Shown piece by piece: positions 17,301 to 25,083 of a stretch of 64,000 nt of DNA (position 1 is the first letter of the stretch; the number at the start of each line of letters is the position of its first letter). The position numbers and the translations under genes were made by a program. The notes under the pieces were generated by a model, which worked only from the letters and a program-made list of their open reading frames with translations, was not told the DNA's origin and searched no databases. Source of the DNA: Prosthecobacter dejongeii. GTDB taxonomy: Bacteria; Verrucomicrobiota; Verrucomicrobiia; Verrucomicrobiales; Verrucomicrobiaceae. The DNA is taken from assembly GCF_014203045.1 (NCBI RefSeq), contig NZ_JACHIF010000007.1:1-64000 (forward strand). The letters are read 5' to 3'.

Positions 17301-20300
17301 GTTGGGTGAACTGCACCTGTGCGGTGAAAGGACCTGTTTCTAGGCTGGAGGCTGCACTGAGAATCACCGCTGGCGGGAGAATGGTCTGTGTGCCGGTGAT
17401 CTGGACTTGGTCGAAGACCGCTGTGGTGGTTTCGTTGAGGCGGCCAGAGGTCGCAGCCAGGCCCATGAAAACCTGAGAAGGAAGGCTGGAAAGAGTGACA
17501 CTGCTGACGAGAGTCCAAGTGCTGCCATCTGCAGAGGCGTAGCCCGTGAGTAAATTTCCGGCACGGACAAGACGGATCCAGTTGTTAGGCACAGGATTCA
17601 GGGTTGGGCCTTGGGCGTAGGCAGTTTCTGCATTGGCAACAGTGCGAGCTACTAAACCAAATCCATTGTTAGCTGCGGGGGGAGTGATGAAGACTGTGGC
17701 ATGGCGTGAACCTGCGGTGAGGTCTTCACGGATCATTACGCCCGCCTTTGCCCAAGGATTCGTGTTGGAGAAACTACGGACACGAGCACGGATTTCTCCG
17801 TCTCCATTCAGCACGAGTTTACTGAAGTGAAAGCCGTCTTCGTTGAAGAAGATGTCTCGCCCCGAAGCCGTCAAAGTATAGGTGCCAGTGGAGGAGTCTA
17901 GAGCTGAGTTACCCGGCAAGAGTAGGCCGCCGATATCCTGCCCGACAAGCACGGGAGCAGGAGCTTGAAACACCATGGTTAACGGAGTCGATGCTAAATT
18001 CCCCAGGCCAGTGGAATCTTGGGCCACATTTGCGGCGAGAGTTAAAGTCACATTCGCCGTGGGTATGAGGGTGAATGTGTACGTGGTACCGCTACCTGAT
18101 AAAGCGCTAGCGCTGCCGCCGGTGACGTTGATGTCGGAAAGGGTGAAGCCCGTGACCGGGTGACTGAAAGTCGCGGTCACGGTGACGGGCTGCGTGATCA
18201 CGCTGCCTGCTGTGCTGGCTAAGATGACGGTCACTGGAAGTGGTGCAGTGGAGGGATTGTCATCCAATTGCTGGAGGTAGGCCGTGAGATTGGAGAGCTC
18301 GGGATCGGTCAATGTCACGCCACTGTGAGCGCGAACGGCGTCGGTAAGTGTGGCGGCAGAGCCATCATGAAGATACGGGGCTGTGGCCCAAAGGCCGCGA
18401 AGAGTGGGCACATCTAGACCTGTGAGGTCTCCATTCAGTCGTTTGCCACTGGAAGGCTTCAAGGTGCCGATGCTGCTGAAGATGTTCAAAGCGCTGTTGG
18501 AAAAGGTCGTGCCACTGTGGCAACTGGCGCAGTTCTGCTGACGGAAGATTTTTTCGCCTTCAGTGGCTGCTGCGGTCAATTGACCTTCTGAACCGCGATG
18601 AGGGCTGCGAGACTCGGAAGTGAGTGATTTGACATAAGCGGCGATGGCGTCCAAATCACTGCTGAGGCCTACCTTGGCATCGCCTAACGGTTGATTGCGA
18701 GTGCCTGCATTGAATTGGGCGTCCGGCATCAACCCGGTGCCCCCAGCGAGATTGCGGATCTGTCCTTCGAAGTCCTGCACTTCGTCGAAGTTGCCAGACC
18801 AATGCAAGGCTCCGTGATGGCCATGGCCACGTAGGGTGATGGTGTTGCGCAGTCCTTCACCGAAACCAGTTAGATCCCAGGTGCGACCGTCATGGCCCCC
18901 ATCATTGTGGCAGCCTGCGCAGGAAATGTACTCCTGGAGAGCGAGTCGGCTGTCCACAGCATCGTAAAAAAGCTGTTTGCCTGTTAGAACTTGAGGGGAC
19001 AGTTTTTCGGTGTTGCTGGTGCTGACGGTGATGGGGGCAGGGGGCAATTGCACGCCGCCATTCAGGATCGTGCTGACATCATGAATGGTGACGCTGCGGT
19101 CCATAAAATTCTGTACGTACAAAGTGCGACCATCGGGAGAAAGCGTGAGCCCCTGAGGTGCGCGGCCAGCATTGAAACGCAGCAATTCTTCTTGAGACCA
19201 AGCCGCTACAACAGCGACGGAGCGGCTGCTCTCTAACGCAACAAACAAATAACCGCCCCAGGGGTCGAAGACTGCGGCACTGGGCATCCCCGCATTGTCA
19301 AAATCCACACGGCCAGCATAATCTTCCGTTTGGGTGGTGAGATTGATGCGGCTAGCGATGGCACGAAGAGTTTGGTCATGATTTAATCCGATGCCGTTGC
19401 GAAGTGTGCCACGTTTGATGTTATCCTGTTTGGACGGCACCCAACCGTAGAGGCCATCTGGAGATAGGGCCATCGCGCCGAGGTAGTTAGGCAGACCTTT
19501 GGCGGAAGTCGGTGTGTCTTCTGCTTCGCTGTGCTGGAGCAAGATGGTTTTTTCAATGGCTAAGGTGCCTGCATCCAGAACGACGACTTCGCCACCTTTG
19601 CCACTGGGATTAGGGGCAGCGGTATTTTCACCTGGCACGGAGGGACTGATAAAACGGCTGGCATAAACGCGAGTACCATTCGCATTGATCGAAAGGTGGC
19701 GCACGTGCTGCCCGGCGTTTTGGGCAGTTATTGTGGCCCCGGTGGTGGGATTGAGTTTGAGGATCTGACCGGATCCTTCAAGAGCCACAAAGGCAGCGCT
19801 GCCATTGGGATCAAAAGCTAAGCCGAAGGGGCGTGAGCCTGGTGGCAATGTCACCGTGGAGACAACGGCAAAAGAGCTGCTGTTGAGAATGGACAGGCTA
19901 GCGCTTTCTGTATTGACCACCCAGATGCGTCCATCTGGGGCAATGGCCACACTGCGAGGGGCTTTGCCAACATTGGTTTCAGCTAGTTTTGTTTTTGTAG
20001 AGGCATCCAGGATAGCTACCGTGTCGCTATCTGGATTGACTACCCAAACGCGGTCATTTCCCGTGGCTCGGTCTTCAAATACAATGCTGGTCGAATGGGT
20101 CGGCTTTTTCCCCGTGAGAGGTGCATGGATGACTTGATAAACACTGGTGGTGGCGATGATTCCGGTGTCATCGGTGGCCGTCAGGCTGACCAAGTAGCGG
20201 CCTGGGGATGAGTAAGGGTGCAAGGCCAGCGTGGCACTGCTGTAGGCAGTGATAGGACTGCCATCTCCAAAGTCCCAGCGATAACGCGGATTGGCCCCAC

Positions 20301-23154
20301 CACTGCTTTGAGCAATGAAGTTGACACTGACACCGGTGATGACGGCGGAGGTGGCTAGCGGTTGTAGCACCAGAGTGCTATTGATTGTCCAAGAAAAGCT
20401 CACGTTGATGGGGGGTGTATTGCCATCACTCACAATAACTGTTGGCGTGTATGTTCCAGAGGCCGTGGGGGTGCCGCTGATCACCCCTGTCGTGGCATGA
20501 ATGGAGAGACCTGGAGGCAAGCCTGAAGCAGTGTAGGCGAGTGAGTCTTGATTGATATCGGCAGCGAATATGGGCCGATTCACTGCAATACCCATAACCC
20601 CGTTCTGGGCGCCTGGATTGGTCACGACTGGTGGCGTTGGGAGAGCAAAGGCGTTGCTGAAAAAGCTCCAGCTTAGCACCTCATGGGTGTTTGTGCTTCC
20701 TCCAGTAGCGCCTGTGAAGCCGACCCAGGCACTCGGGCCAATGAGGCTTGTCAGATCAAGCCCCGTTGTTGTTAGAATCGGTGTCGCTGGACGTGTGGTG
20801 ACGACTCCTTGAGCCAGATAAACACGTAAAGTATCGGTATGACCATCGTACTCAGCCCACAGGGTGTGATTAGCTCCATTTTCAAGATCGAAGGGCGCTG
20901 TGTAGGTGGAAAGGTGCGGGGAAATGATGCCACTGGTCAGCACGCCGATGTGATTGGCATTGGGGTCGGTACCGCCGGCATAGGTATCCAGTTCGATCGC
21001 AAGACTTTCTATGAGCCCTTCATAGCCAAGGCCGCCACCTGCACTGCCGACTGCATCAGGTCGGTCATTCTGTAATACGAAAGTCATGCCATCGGCACCA
21101 TCGCCAGAGCCATTCATGCGAAAAACAAAACGAGTGCTGAATGAGGTGCCCTGAGTGATGGGGACTGGCGTTTTCAAAAAAGCGGAACCTGCGAGGTTGG
21201 CGCCATTGGGGGTCAGTTGAAGCACGCCCCCCGTGATACTGGCGCTGCCATTCAATTGAAGGCTGCTATTGCTGCTGCTGAAGCTGGCGAAATCATGCGT
21301 GATGTTGGCCGGAGTGATGGTCCAGGTGAAGTCGGCGCTAGCGGTTGTGATGCCATCACTCACGGTGACGCGGGAGGCATATGTGCCTGTGCTAGTAGGG
21401 GTGCCGCTGATGATGCCCGTGCTGCTCTGAATGACAAGACCCGGAGGCAGGGAACTGGCGCTGAAACTGAGGCTGCCATTACCAGGTGCAAGACCGTAAA
21501 CCGCTAAAACGGTGGCTGCATTCATGGCGCTGAATTGGCTGCCAGGATTGGTGATGGTGACGGTGGTGGCTGGGTCCACCTGAATGATCTTCGCTTCAGA
21601 ATATGCACCATCAGCTCCGATGCCAAAAAGCATCCAGTATCCCGGAGTCATCACATTTAAATTTGCGTGAGATGTTACAGCGTAGATGCCTGGAGAAGTT
21701 TCTGTGAAAGGCAGTCTGAGGTAGCGCAGATCCGTGTTCATCGAGTGTGTCTGGGAAGACATTTTGATGAAGCTGAATTTGGTCAGACCTGGTGTCGCCT
21801 GAACGCTGAAGGTCATGCCCGTGCCGATGTAGGATGGAGCCTGCTGGATGACTGGGCGCACGGCCGCGGTGCCGTCAGCCTTAAAGAGCATGGGCGGAGT
21901 GTAGAGTTGTGCATCGCGATGATCGGCACTGTTGCCAGACAGCCCACCGCCACCTGACCACACACGGCCGTCGGGTAGCAGCAGGGCGAGTGAGTGATAA
22001 TTGCGTGGGACACTCATGTCCGTGACTTCACGCCACTGACCGGTGGTGGGATTCCAAATTTCAGGCGACAGGATGCTGCCTGTATCATTGAACTTCAGGC
22101 CCGACGAGTTGCCTCCCATGACCATGACTTCGCCATTGGGAAGGATGACCGAATTAGCAAACTGCCGGACATACTTCATGGAGGACGTAGCCGCGACCAC
22201 GGGGGTTCCGCTGCGGATATCAATGGTGAAAGCAAGATTGGTACTGGTGCCTGTTGAGCTATCGTTTGGATTTGAGTTGGTATTGAGAGAGCCGCCTGCG
22301 ACTAAGATGCGGCCTTCATCATACATGGCAAAACAGCCCTCTTTAGGATAATGCGTGCCCGGGACATTGACCCCACTATAGGTTAGACTGCCGGTGCCTG
22401 AGGTGGTGACCCAGTTCATCTGGCGGGTGGGTCCCCCATGGAAGAGACGCCCATCAGGAGCGATGACCATCAGGGGATGCCAGCGGGTGACGTAGCCGGG
22501 CTGTCCCACCACCGTGGCCCAGTTGATGCTGCTGAGTCGTGTCCAGTTATTAGCCGCAGTCCAGCGTTCGGCCGTGTTAGTTCCGCCATCTCCTGTGACG
22601 GTAAAGATGCTGCCATCGGTCAATGCGACGCTGGTATTGTACCAGCGTCCATCGTTCATGTTAGGCATCACGGCCCATTTGCTGGTCCGCCAGTCGAAGA
22701 TGCTGGTCAGTCGCGTGGTATTGCGCCCGCCATTTACAACCAAACGGCCATCTGGAAGCAGCACGGTACCCCCGCAGAACATGTCGTGGCGGTTGTTATT
22801 GATCTCCGTGAAAACGCCTGTAGCAGGATTCCAAACAGCGGCATAGGTGAACTCTGCGCCGACAGGGAAAGTGGTACGTTGATTGGAGGCAAAGGTCAGC
22901 AGGCGACCATCTGGAAGGGTGGCCGCAGTGACCGGGATGTGCGGTGTCCAACTGATGATGGGCGACCACACGCCCACTTGGTTTCTCTGAGTCGGCGTAG
23001 GTGCTGGGCCAGTGGGAGCGATGAAGGTGGGGGCTAGCATCTGAGCCTCCGCTGAAAGTAGGTCTGACAAAGCGTGGTCATCTGCGGCTGAGGCACGACC
23101 GCCAAGAATCAACCAGCCGGTGCAGATCACAAAAAATACAGAAAACTTCATCAT
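14305..23154 (-). CDS. Giant secreted galactose-oxidase-like / lectin / di-heme cytochrome protein
   Basis: 2949 residues with a signal peptide (to about ASA, residue 23). Residues 50-530 are a Kelch-type copper radical oxidase with a C-terminal DUF1929-like part. Candidate counterparts of all galactose oxidase ligands are present: Cys127 in RHDMFCGG (thioether), Tyr172 in DGRWYNTS, Tyr386-His387 in VPRNYHSLA and His470 in QTHSMNTD. Then follow an Ig-like domain, an L-type lectin-like domain (about 622-832), Ig-like, PKD (WDFGDGS), YVTN-type beta-propeller (about 1025-1385), and cytochrome domains with CAGCH at 1412 and CASCH at 1542. Three Ig/jelly-roll units (to about 2492) and a C-terminal region like those of other Verrucomicrobial surface proteins complete it. 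Its ATG overlaps the stop of the MbnP-MauG gene. I infer an extracellular or outer-surface enzyme oxidising a carbohydrate alcohol or aldehyde and passing electrons to its own hemes. The substrate is unknown. Confidence 0.88.
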   Translation of the reverse strand: MMKFSVFFVICTGWLILGGRASAADDHALSDLLSAEAQMLAPTFIAPTGPAPTPTQRNQVGVWSPIISWTPHIPVTAATLPDGRLLTFASNQRTTFPVGAEFTYAAVWNPATGVFTEINNNRHDMFCGGTVLLPDGRLVVNGGRNTTRLTSIFDWRTSKWAVMPNMNDGRWYNTSVALTDGSIFTVTGDGGTNTAERWTAANNWTRLSSINWATVVGQPGYVTRWHPLMVIAPDGRLFHGGPTRQMNWVTTSGTGSLTYSGVNVPGTHYPKEGCFAMYDEGRILVAGGSLNTNSNPNDSSTGTSTNLAFTIDIRSGTPVVAATSSMKYVRQFANSVILPNGEVMVMGGNSSGLKFNDTGSILSPEIWNPTTGQWREVTDMSVPRNYHSLALLLPDGRVWSGGGGLSGNSADHRDAQLYTPPMLFKADGTAAVRPVIQQAPSYIGTGMTFSVQATPGLTKFSFIKMSSQTHSMNTDLRYLRLPFTETSPGIYAVTSHANLNVMTPGYWMLFGIGADGAYSEAKIIQVDPATTVTITNPGSQFSAMNAATVLAVYGLAPGNGSLSFSASSLPPGLVIQSSTGIISGTPTSTGTYASRVTVSDGITTASADFTWTITPANITHDFASFSSSNSSLQLNGSASITGGVLQLTPNGANLAGSAFLKTPVPITQGTSFSTRFVFRMNGSGDGADGMTFVLQNDRPDAVGSAGGGLGYEGLIESLAIELDTYAGGTDPNANHIGVLTSGIISPHLSTYTAPFDLENGANHTLWAEYDGHTDTLRVYLAQGVVTTRPATPILTTTGLDLTSLIGPSAWVGFTGATGGSTNTHEVLSWSFFSNAFALPTPPVVTNPGAQNGVMGIAVNRPIFAADINQDSLAYTASGLPPGLSIHATTGVISGTPTASGTYTPTVIVSDGNTPPINVSFSWTINSTLVLQPLATSAVITGVSVNFIAQSSGGANPRYRWDFGDGSPITAYSSATLALHPYSSPGRYLVSLTATDDTGIIATTSVYQVIHAPLTGKKPTHSTSIVFEDRATGNDRVWVVNPDSDTVAILDASTKTKLAETNVGKAPRSVAIAPDGRIWVVNTESASLSILNSSSFAVVSTVTLPPGSRPFGLAFDPNGSAAFVALEGSGQILKLNPTTGATITAQNAGQHVRHLSINANGTRVYASRFISPSVPGENTAAPNPSGKGGEVVVLDAGTLAIEKTILLQHSEAEDTPTSAKGLPNYLGAMALSPDGLYGWVPSKQDNIKRGTLRNGIGLNHDQTLRAIASRINLTTQTEDYAGRVDFDNAGMPSAAVFDPWGGYLFVALESSRSVAVVAAWSQEELLRFNAGRAPQGLTLSPDGRTLYVQNFMDRSVTIHDVSTILNGGVQLPPAPITVSTSNTEKLSPQVLTGKQLFYDAVDSRLALQEYISCAGCHNDGGHDGRTWDLTGFGEGLRNTITLRGHGHHGALHWSGNFDEVQDFEGQIRNLAGGTGLMPDAQFNAGTRNQPLGDAKVGLSSDLDAIAAYVKSLTSESRSPHRGSEGQLTAAATEGEKIFRQQNCASCHSGTTFSNSALNIFSSIGTLKPSSGKRLNGDLTGLDVPTLRGLWATAPYLHDGSAATLTDAVRAHSGVTLTDPELSNLTAYLQQLDDNPSTAPLPVTVILASTAGSVITQPVTVTATFSHPVTGFTLSDINVTGGSASALSGSGTTYTFTLIPTANVTLTLAANVAQDSTGLGNLASTPLTMVFQAPAPVLVGQDIGGLLLPGNSALDSSTGTYTLTASGRDIFFNEDGFHFSKLVLNGDGEIRARVRSFSNTNPWAKAGVMIREDLTAGSRHATVFITPPAANNGFGLVARTVANAETAYAQGPTLNPVPNNWIRLVRAGNLLTGYASADGSTWTLVSSVTLSSLPSQVFMGLAATSGRLNETTTAVFDQVQITGTQTILPPAVILSAASSLETGPFTAQVQFTQPVTGLTLNDFVSTQATLSNLTGSGSSYSLTVTPTATGNITLSLPAAAVTNAGFVSNTASNILSVSYSPPVVISLQGQDVGTVEVSGSTSFENGLYTLKAAGADIFFTQDGFQYALTQLTGDGEIRARVLSQTNQNPWAKAGVMFRENLTGGSRHVMMFTTPMGAGNGFGSVARTTANEATNYSAGTALNAAPNNWVRLVRVGNNLTAYASANGTAWTQVSSTTLTALPSSLYVGLALTSGSRSQLSTATFDNVQVVGAQSVVAPAVTLSSPSPLETGAFTLQAQFTQNVTGLALSDFTVTNGTASNLSGSGTLYRLTITPTAEGNVSITLPAGAAQNSSAAPSTISNTLLVNYIPPAMINLQGQDVGNIALAGSTTYNASTGAYTLKGAGEDIFFTQDGFQYAAIQLVGDGEIRARITSQTNQNPWGKAGVMFRESLTPGSRHALMFTTPTSAGNGFGFVWRSGVNAAASYAGGPALNPVPNNWVRLVRLGNTFTAYASATGTSWTPVSVITLEGVPTTMHVGLAVTSSRAAELCTATFDNVQIVGTPSVANGSGSTPGTTDPLPGSSNAKDRDFDGDDVNDLIEYALDSDHQYDAGWWLTTTPEGRVDAHLIRPRTIADVSFKLETSTNLRDWQPLSLAPLVTDLGAEEEQLTWPGISHVTGQSAQRGIVRLRVTHSSGISAASTPQCWQQHALIPGSQTIGVSWVNAPLYAGFVADLASADSLHVQGSILVPSPMNAPCYLEVRDGAYAGHRYDIRSMVGQTISLALDSPHSTLASLPADLAGARVVIRPHVTLNQVFPKTHLQGAYSSTQADQVLTFEQLEWKRHWLELSSTRHEWRPTGDSTQTSDDDMIIPPGTGVMVKIASQPVTYTLTGHVRTGVFVRPLDQTHNLLALPWPVDATPQQLQFAATQGFTAGKNSSVSDQLQLWAGDSTPGASIYTVYWLRQSSTTGAWMPRADASAPDVSATLLLSAHRSFFLKIIPRSGQSEWKMPQFSP
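15680..17935 (-). repeat. Three internal repeats of an Ig plus jelly-roll unit
   Basis: Within the 2949-residue protein a jelly-roll-like module of about 185 residues occurs three times, at about 17390-17935, 16540-17090 and 15680-16230. Landmarks are GQD(V/I)G, DIFF-(N/T)-(E/Q)-DGF, GDGEIRAR, NPW(A/G)KAGVM(I/F)RE and PNNW(I/V)RLVR. Each is preceded by an Ig-like domain of about 95 residues, so the period is about 850 bp. Copies 2 and 3 are more alike than either is to copy 1. Such units typically bind glycans or act as spacers. Confidence 0.8.
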
Positions 23155-24908
23155 GGTCGGTTGGCTAGTTTGGAAGGAGCTGGCGAAGCAATAAAGTCCT
23201 CGTCGGTGAGGGTTTTGAGGAAGGCGACGAGTGCCTGTTTTTCTTCCTTTGTCAGTTGCAGGCCAGCATCGGGATGTTTGGCCAAATTGGGGTCAAGATT
23301 CTCGCTACGCTGCACGCCTGTGCTGTAATGCTCCACGACTTCTTCCAGCGTGGCGAAGCGGCCATCGTGCATGTAAGGGGCTGTAACGGCAATGTTGCGT
23401 AAGCTGGGGGTTTTAAACTTGCCTTTGTCAGTCTCTAAGCCAGTCACCTGCATCCGCCCGAGGTCGGAAGAAATGAGGTCGAGACCATTGTTTTTGAATT
23501 GATGGTCAGTGAATAAAGTGCCGCCGTGGCAATGAAAACAATCGGCGCCACGAAGGCCACGAGCTGGATCAAATTCAGTCACGAAGAGTTGCAAACCACG
23601 CTTCTCTTCCTCTGTCATGAGGGCAACTTTTCTCACGGCGCGGTCAAAGCGTGATTCTTGGGAGATCAAAGATAACAAGTATTGCTCCAGAGCTTTAGCG
23701 ATGAATTCAGGTGTGATTTCAGTGGTGTTGAAAGCTGCAAAGAAAGCCTCTTTGTGATCTGCGATTTTTGCGACCACCCGCTCCAAGCTTTCATTCATTT
23801 CATGCTTATTCTGAATGGGCAGCAAAACCTGTTCACGAAGGTTTTTTGCGCGGCCATCCCAAAAAAAGGCAGGTTCCCAAGCTAAGTTAAAGAGCGGCAT
23901 CGCCTGGCGCACCCCTAACGTGCCCTCAGCACCCAGGCTGAATTTTCGAGAGTCTGCAAAAGCCGCGCTTCGTTGGTGGCAACTGGCGCAAGACTGGCTG
24001 TTATTGATGGACAGACGAGGATCATGAAACAAGGCTTCGCCTAAGGCCACGCCTTGTGGGGTAAGAGGGTTATCTGTGGGGAGTGATACCTGTGGGAAAC
24101 GACTGGTGATGGCTAGGTTATAAAATTCCGAATGTGCTGATGCGGAACTGAGAGTCGGCTTGATCAAAGCGGGGGCTTGATAAAGATCGTGATGAACTGA
24201 CTGGAGGCTGAAGGCTTGCTGAATGTTTTTCCGAAGGAGCGGAATCAGGGGATCCCCGTCACGTGAATGCGTGGAAGTGCCATGATGGGCGAAATCCACG
24301 CCTTTCAGGAGACGGGAAGCATCCAGACGCAGTTTCACGGTTAGCGGTCCGCCACCTTGAAAATCTACAGGTATCACTACGTGGATTGCATGGGGTGCCT
24401 TGGCGAGATGGTATGAAAAACCACCTTGTGTGGCATCAGGCCGCACCCAATGGCCTTCGAGGGCCATGAAGACGTAACCTCCCTGCCAGCCCCAGTGCAA
24501 GCCGCAGACGTCAGGGTGCAAGGCGTGATCTACCGGACGCTGATTCGGATCTGATTGATCTGCCTCAGGTGGCAGCCCCACATCAAAACGAATGGCTGTA
24601 AATTTTCCCGCAGGAATACCTTCAGCACGGGCTTTGAGACGACCTTTCTGAAGACTGTAAAAAGCGAACCAATCGGAAGATTCCAGCCAAGTCCCATCTT
24701 CTCGTTGAAGCGCCAATTTGGACAAAAGAAAATCCAACCGCTGTATTTCGTAGGCGGAATCATTGGTTTCTTCAGATTTGTTTTTTGATCCACGCGGCAG
24801 AATCGGCTGCACCTCAAGCTCGAAGACCTGAGCTTGTAAGACAGTCACCCATAAACAAGCTGCCATCATCACAAGGCGTGTCAGCTTTAGGGTTGAGATT
24901 GAAATCAT
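23151..24908 (-). CDS. MbnP-like copper-binding domain fused to MauG/cytochrome c peroxidase-type di-heme enzyme
   Basis: 585 residues from ATG 24908, which starts a signal peptide (to about LQA, residue 26); a TTG at 24947 is less likely. Residues about 27-235 look like MbnP: FLLSKLALQREDGTWLESSD, EGIPAGKFTAIRFDVGLP, and GLHWGWQGGYVFMALEG with Trp139 and Trp141. It ends in a Ser-His-rich stretch and a RKNIQQAF helix. Residues about 265-570 are a di-heme peroxidase/MauG-type domain with heme motifs CASCH (Cys307) and CFHCH (Cys457), AFFWDGRAKNLREQ, and APYMHDGRFATLEEVVEHY. MbnP and its MauG-like partner MbnH are normally separate adjacent genes; MbnH oxidises an MbnP Trp to kynurenine to make a copper site. 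Here they are one chain. The stop overlaps the next start (ATGA). Confidence 0.85.
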   Translation of the reverse strand: MISISTLKLTRLVMMAACLWVTVLQAQVFELEVQPILPRGSKNKSEETNDSAYEIQRLDFLLSKLALQREDGTWLESSDWFAFYSLQKGRLKARAEGIPAGKFTAIRFDVGLPPEADQSDPNQRPVDHALHPDVCGLHWGWQGGYVFMALEGHWVRPDATQGGFSYHLAKAPHAIHVVIPVDFQGGGPLTVKLRLDASRLLKGVDFAHHGTSTHSRDGDPLIPLLRKNIQQAFSLQSVHHDLYQAPALIKPTLSSASAHSEFYNLAITSRFPQVSLPTDNPLTPQGVALGEALFHDPRLSINNSQSCASCHQRSAAFADSRKFSLGAEGTLGVRQAMPLFNLAWEPAFFWDGRAKNLREQVLLPIQNKHEMNESLERVVAKIADHKEAFFAAFNTTEITPEFIAKALEQYLLSLISQESRFDRAVRKVALMTEEEKRGLQLFVTEFDPARGLRGADCFHCHGGTLFTDHQFKNNGLDLISSDLGRMQVTGLETDKGKFKTPSLRNIAVTAPYMHDGRFATLEEVVEHYSTGVQRSENLDPNLAKHPDAGLQLTKEEKQALVAFLKTLTDEDFIASPAPSKLANRP

Positions 24909-25083
24909 GATTGATTCTCGAATTTGAAAAACAAATCGAATATGCAAGTCAACGGGTTGATTTCTATCTGGAAAATGTAAAATTGATGCAAAATAATATC
25001 CTGCAGCTTCGAAAATCAGGTGTTTTACCTAGAAATTTGACGTGAATATCCTGCGAGGGAATTATTCTGGCGTGGTTTTTGTC
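24909..25083 (-). promoter_or_regulatory. AT-rich leader/promoter region of the MbnP-MauG operon with repeat motifs
   Basis: 175 bp between the regulator and the fusion gene. A 10-bp direct repeat AATATCCTGC lies at 24995-25004 and 25045-25054, exactly 50 bp apart (about five helical turns). An imperfect inverted repeat CGAATTTG-AAAAA-CAAATCG lies at 24919-24938, just before the start codon. A TTGACT hexamer on the minus strand (24952-24947) could be a -35 box, but I see no good -10 behind it. The repeats are candidate operators for the adjacent regulator. No experiment or comparison supports this yet. Confidence 0.35.

Noticed and set aside
22438..23037. 199-residue plus-strand ORF over the oxidase domain
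   Set aside because: It lies opposite the galactose-oxidase-like region, whose ligand motifs are clear on the minus strand.
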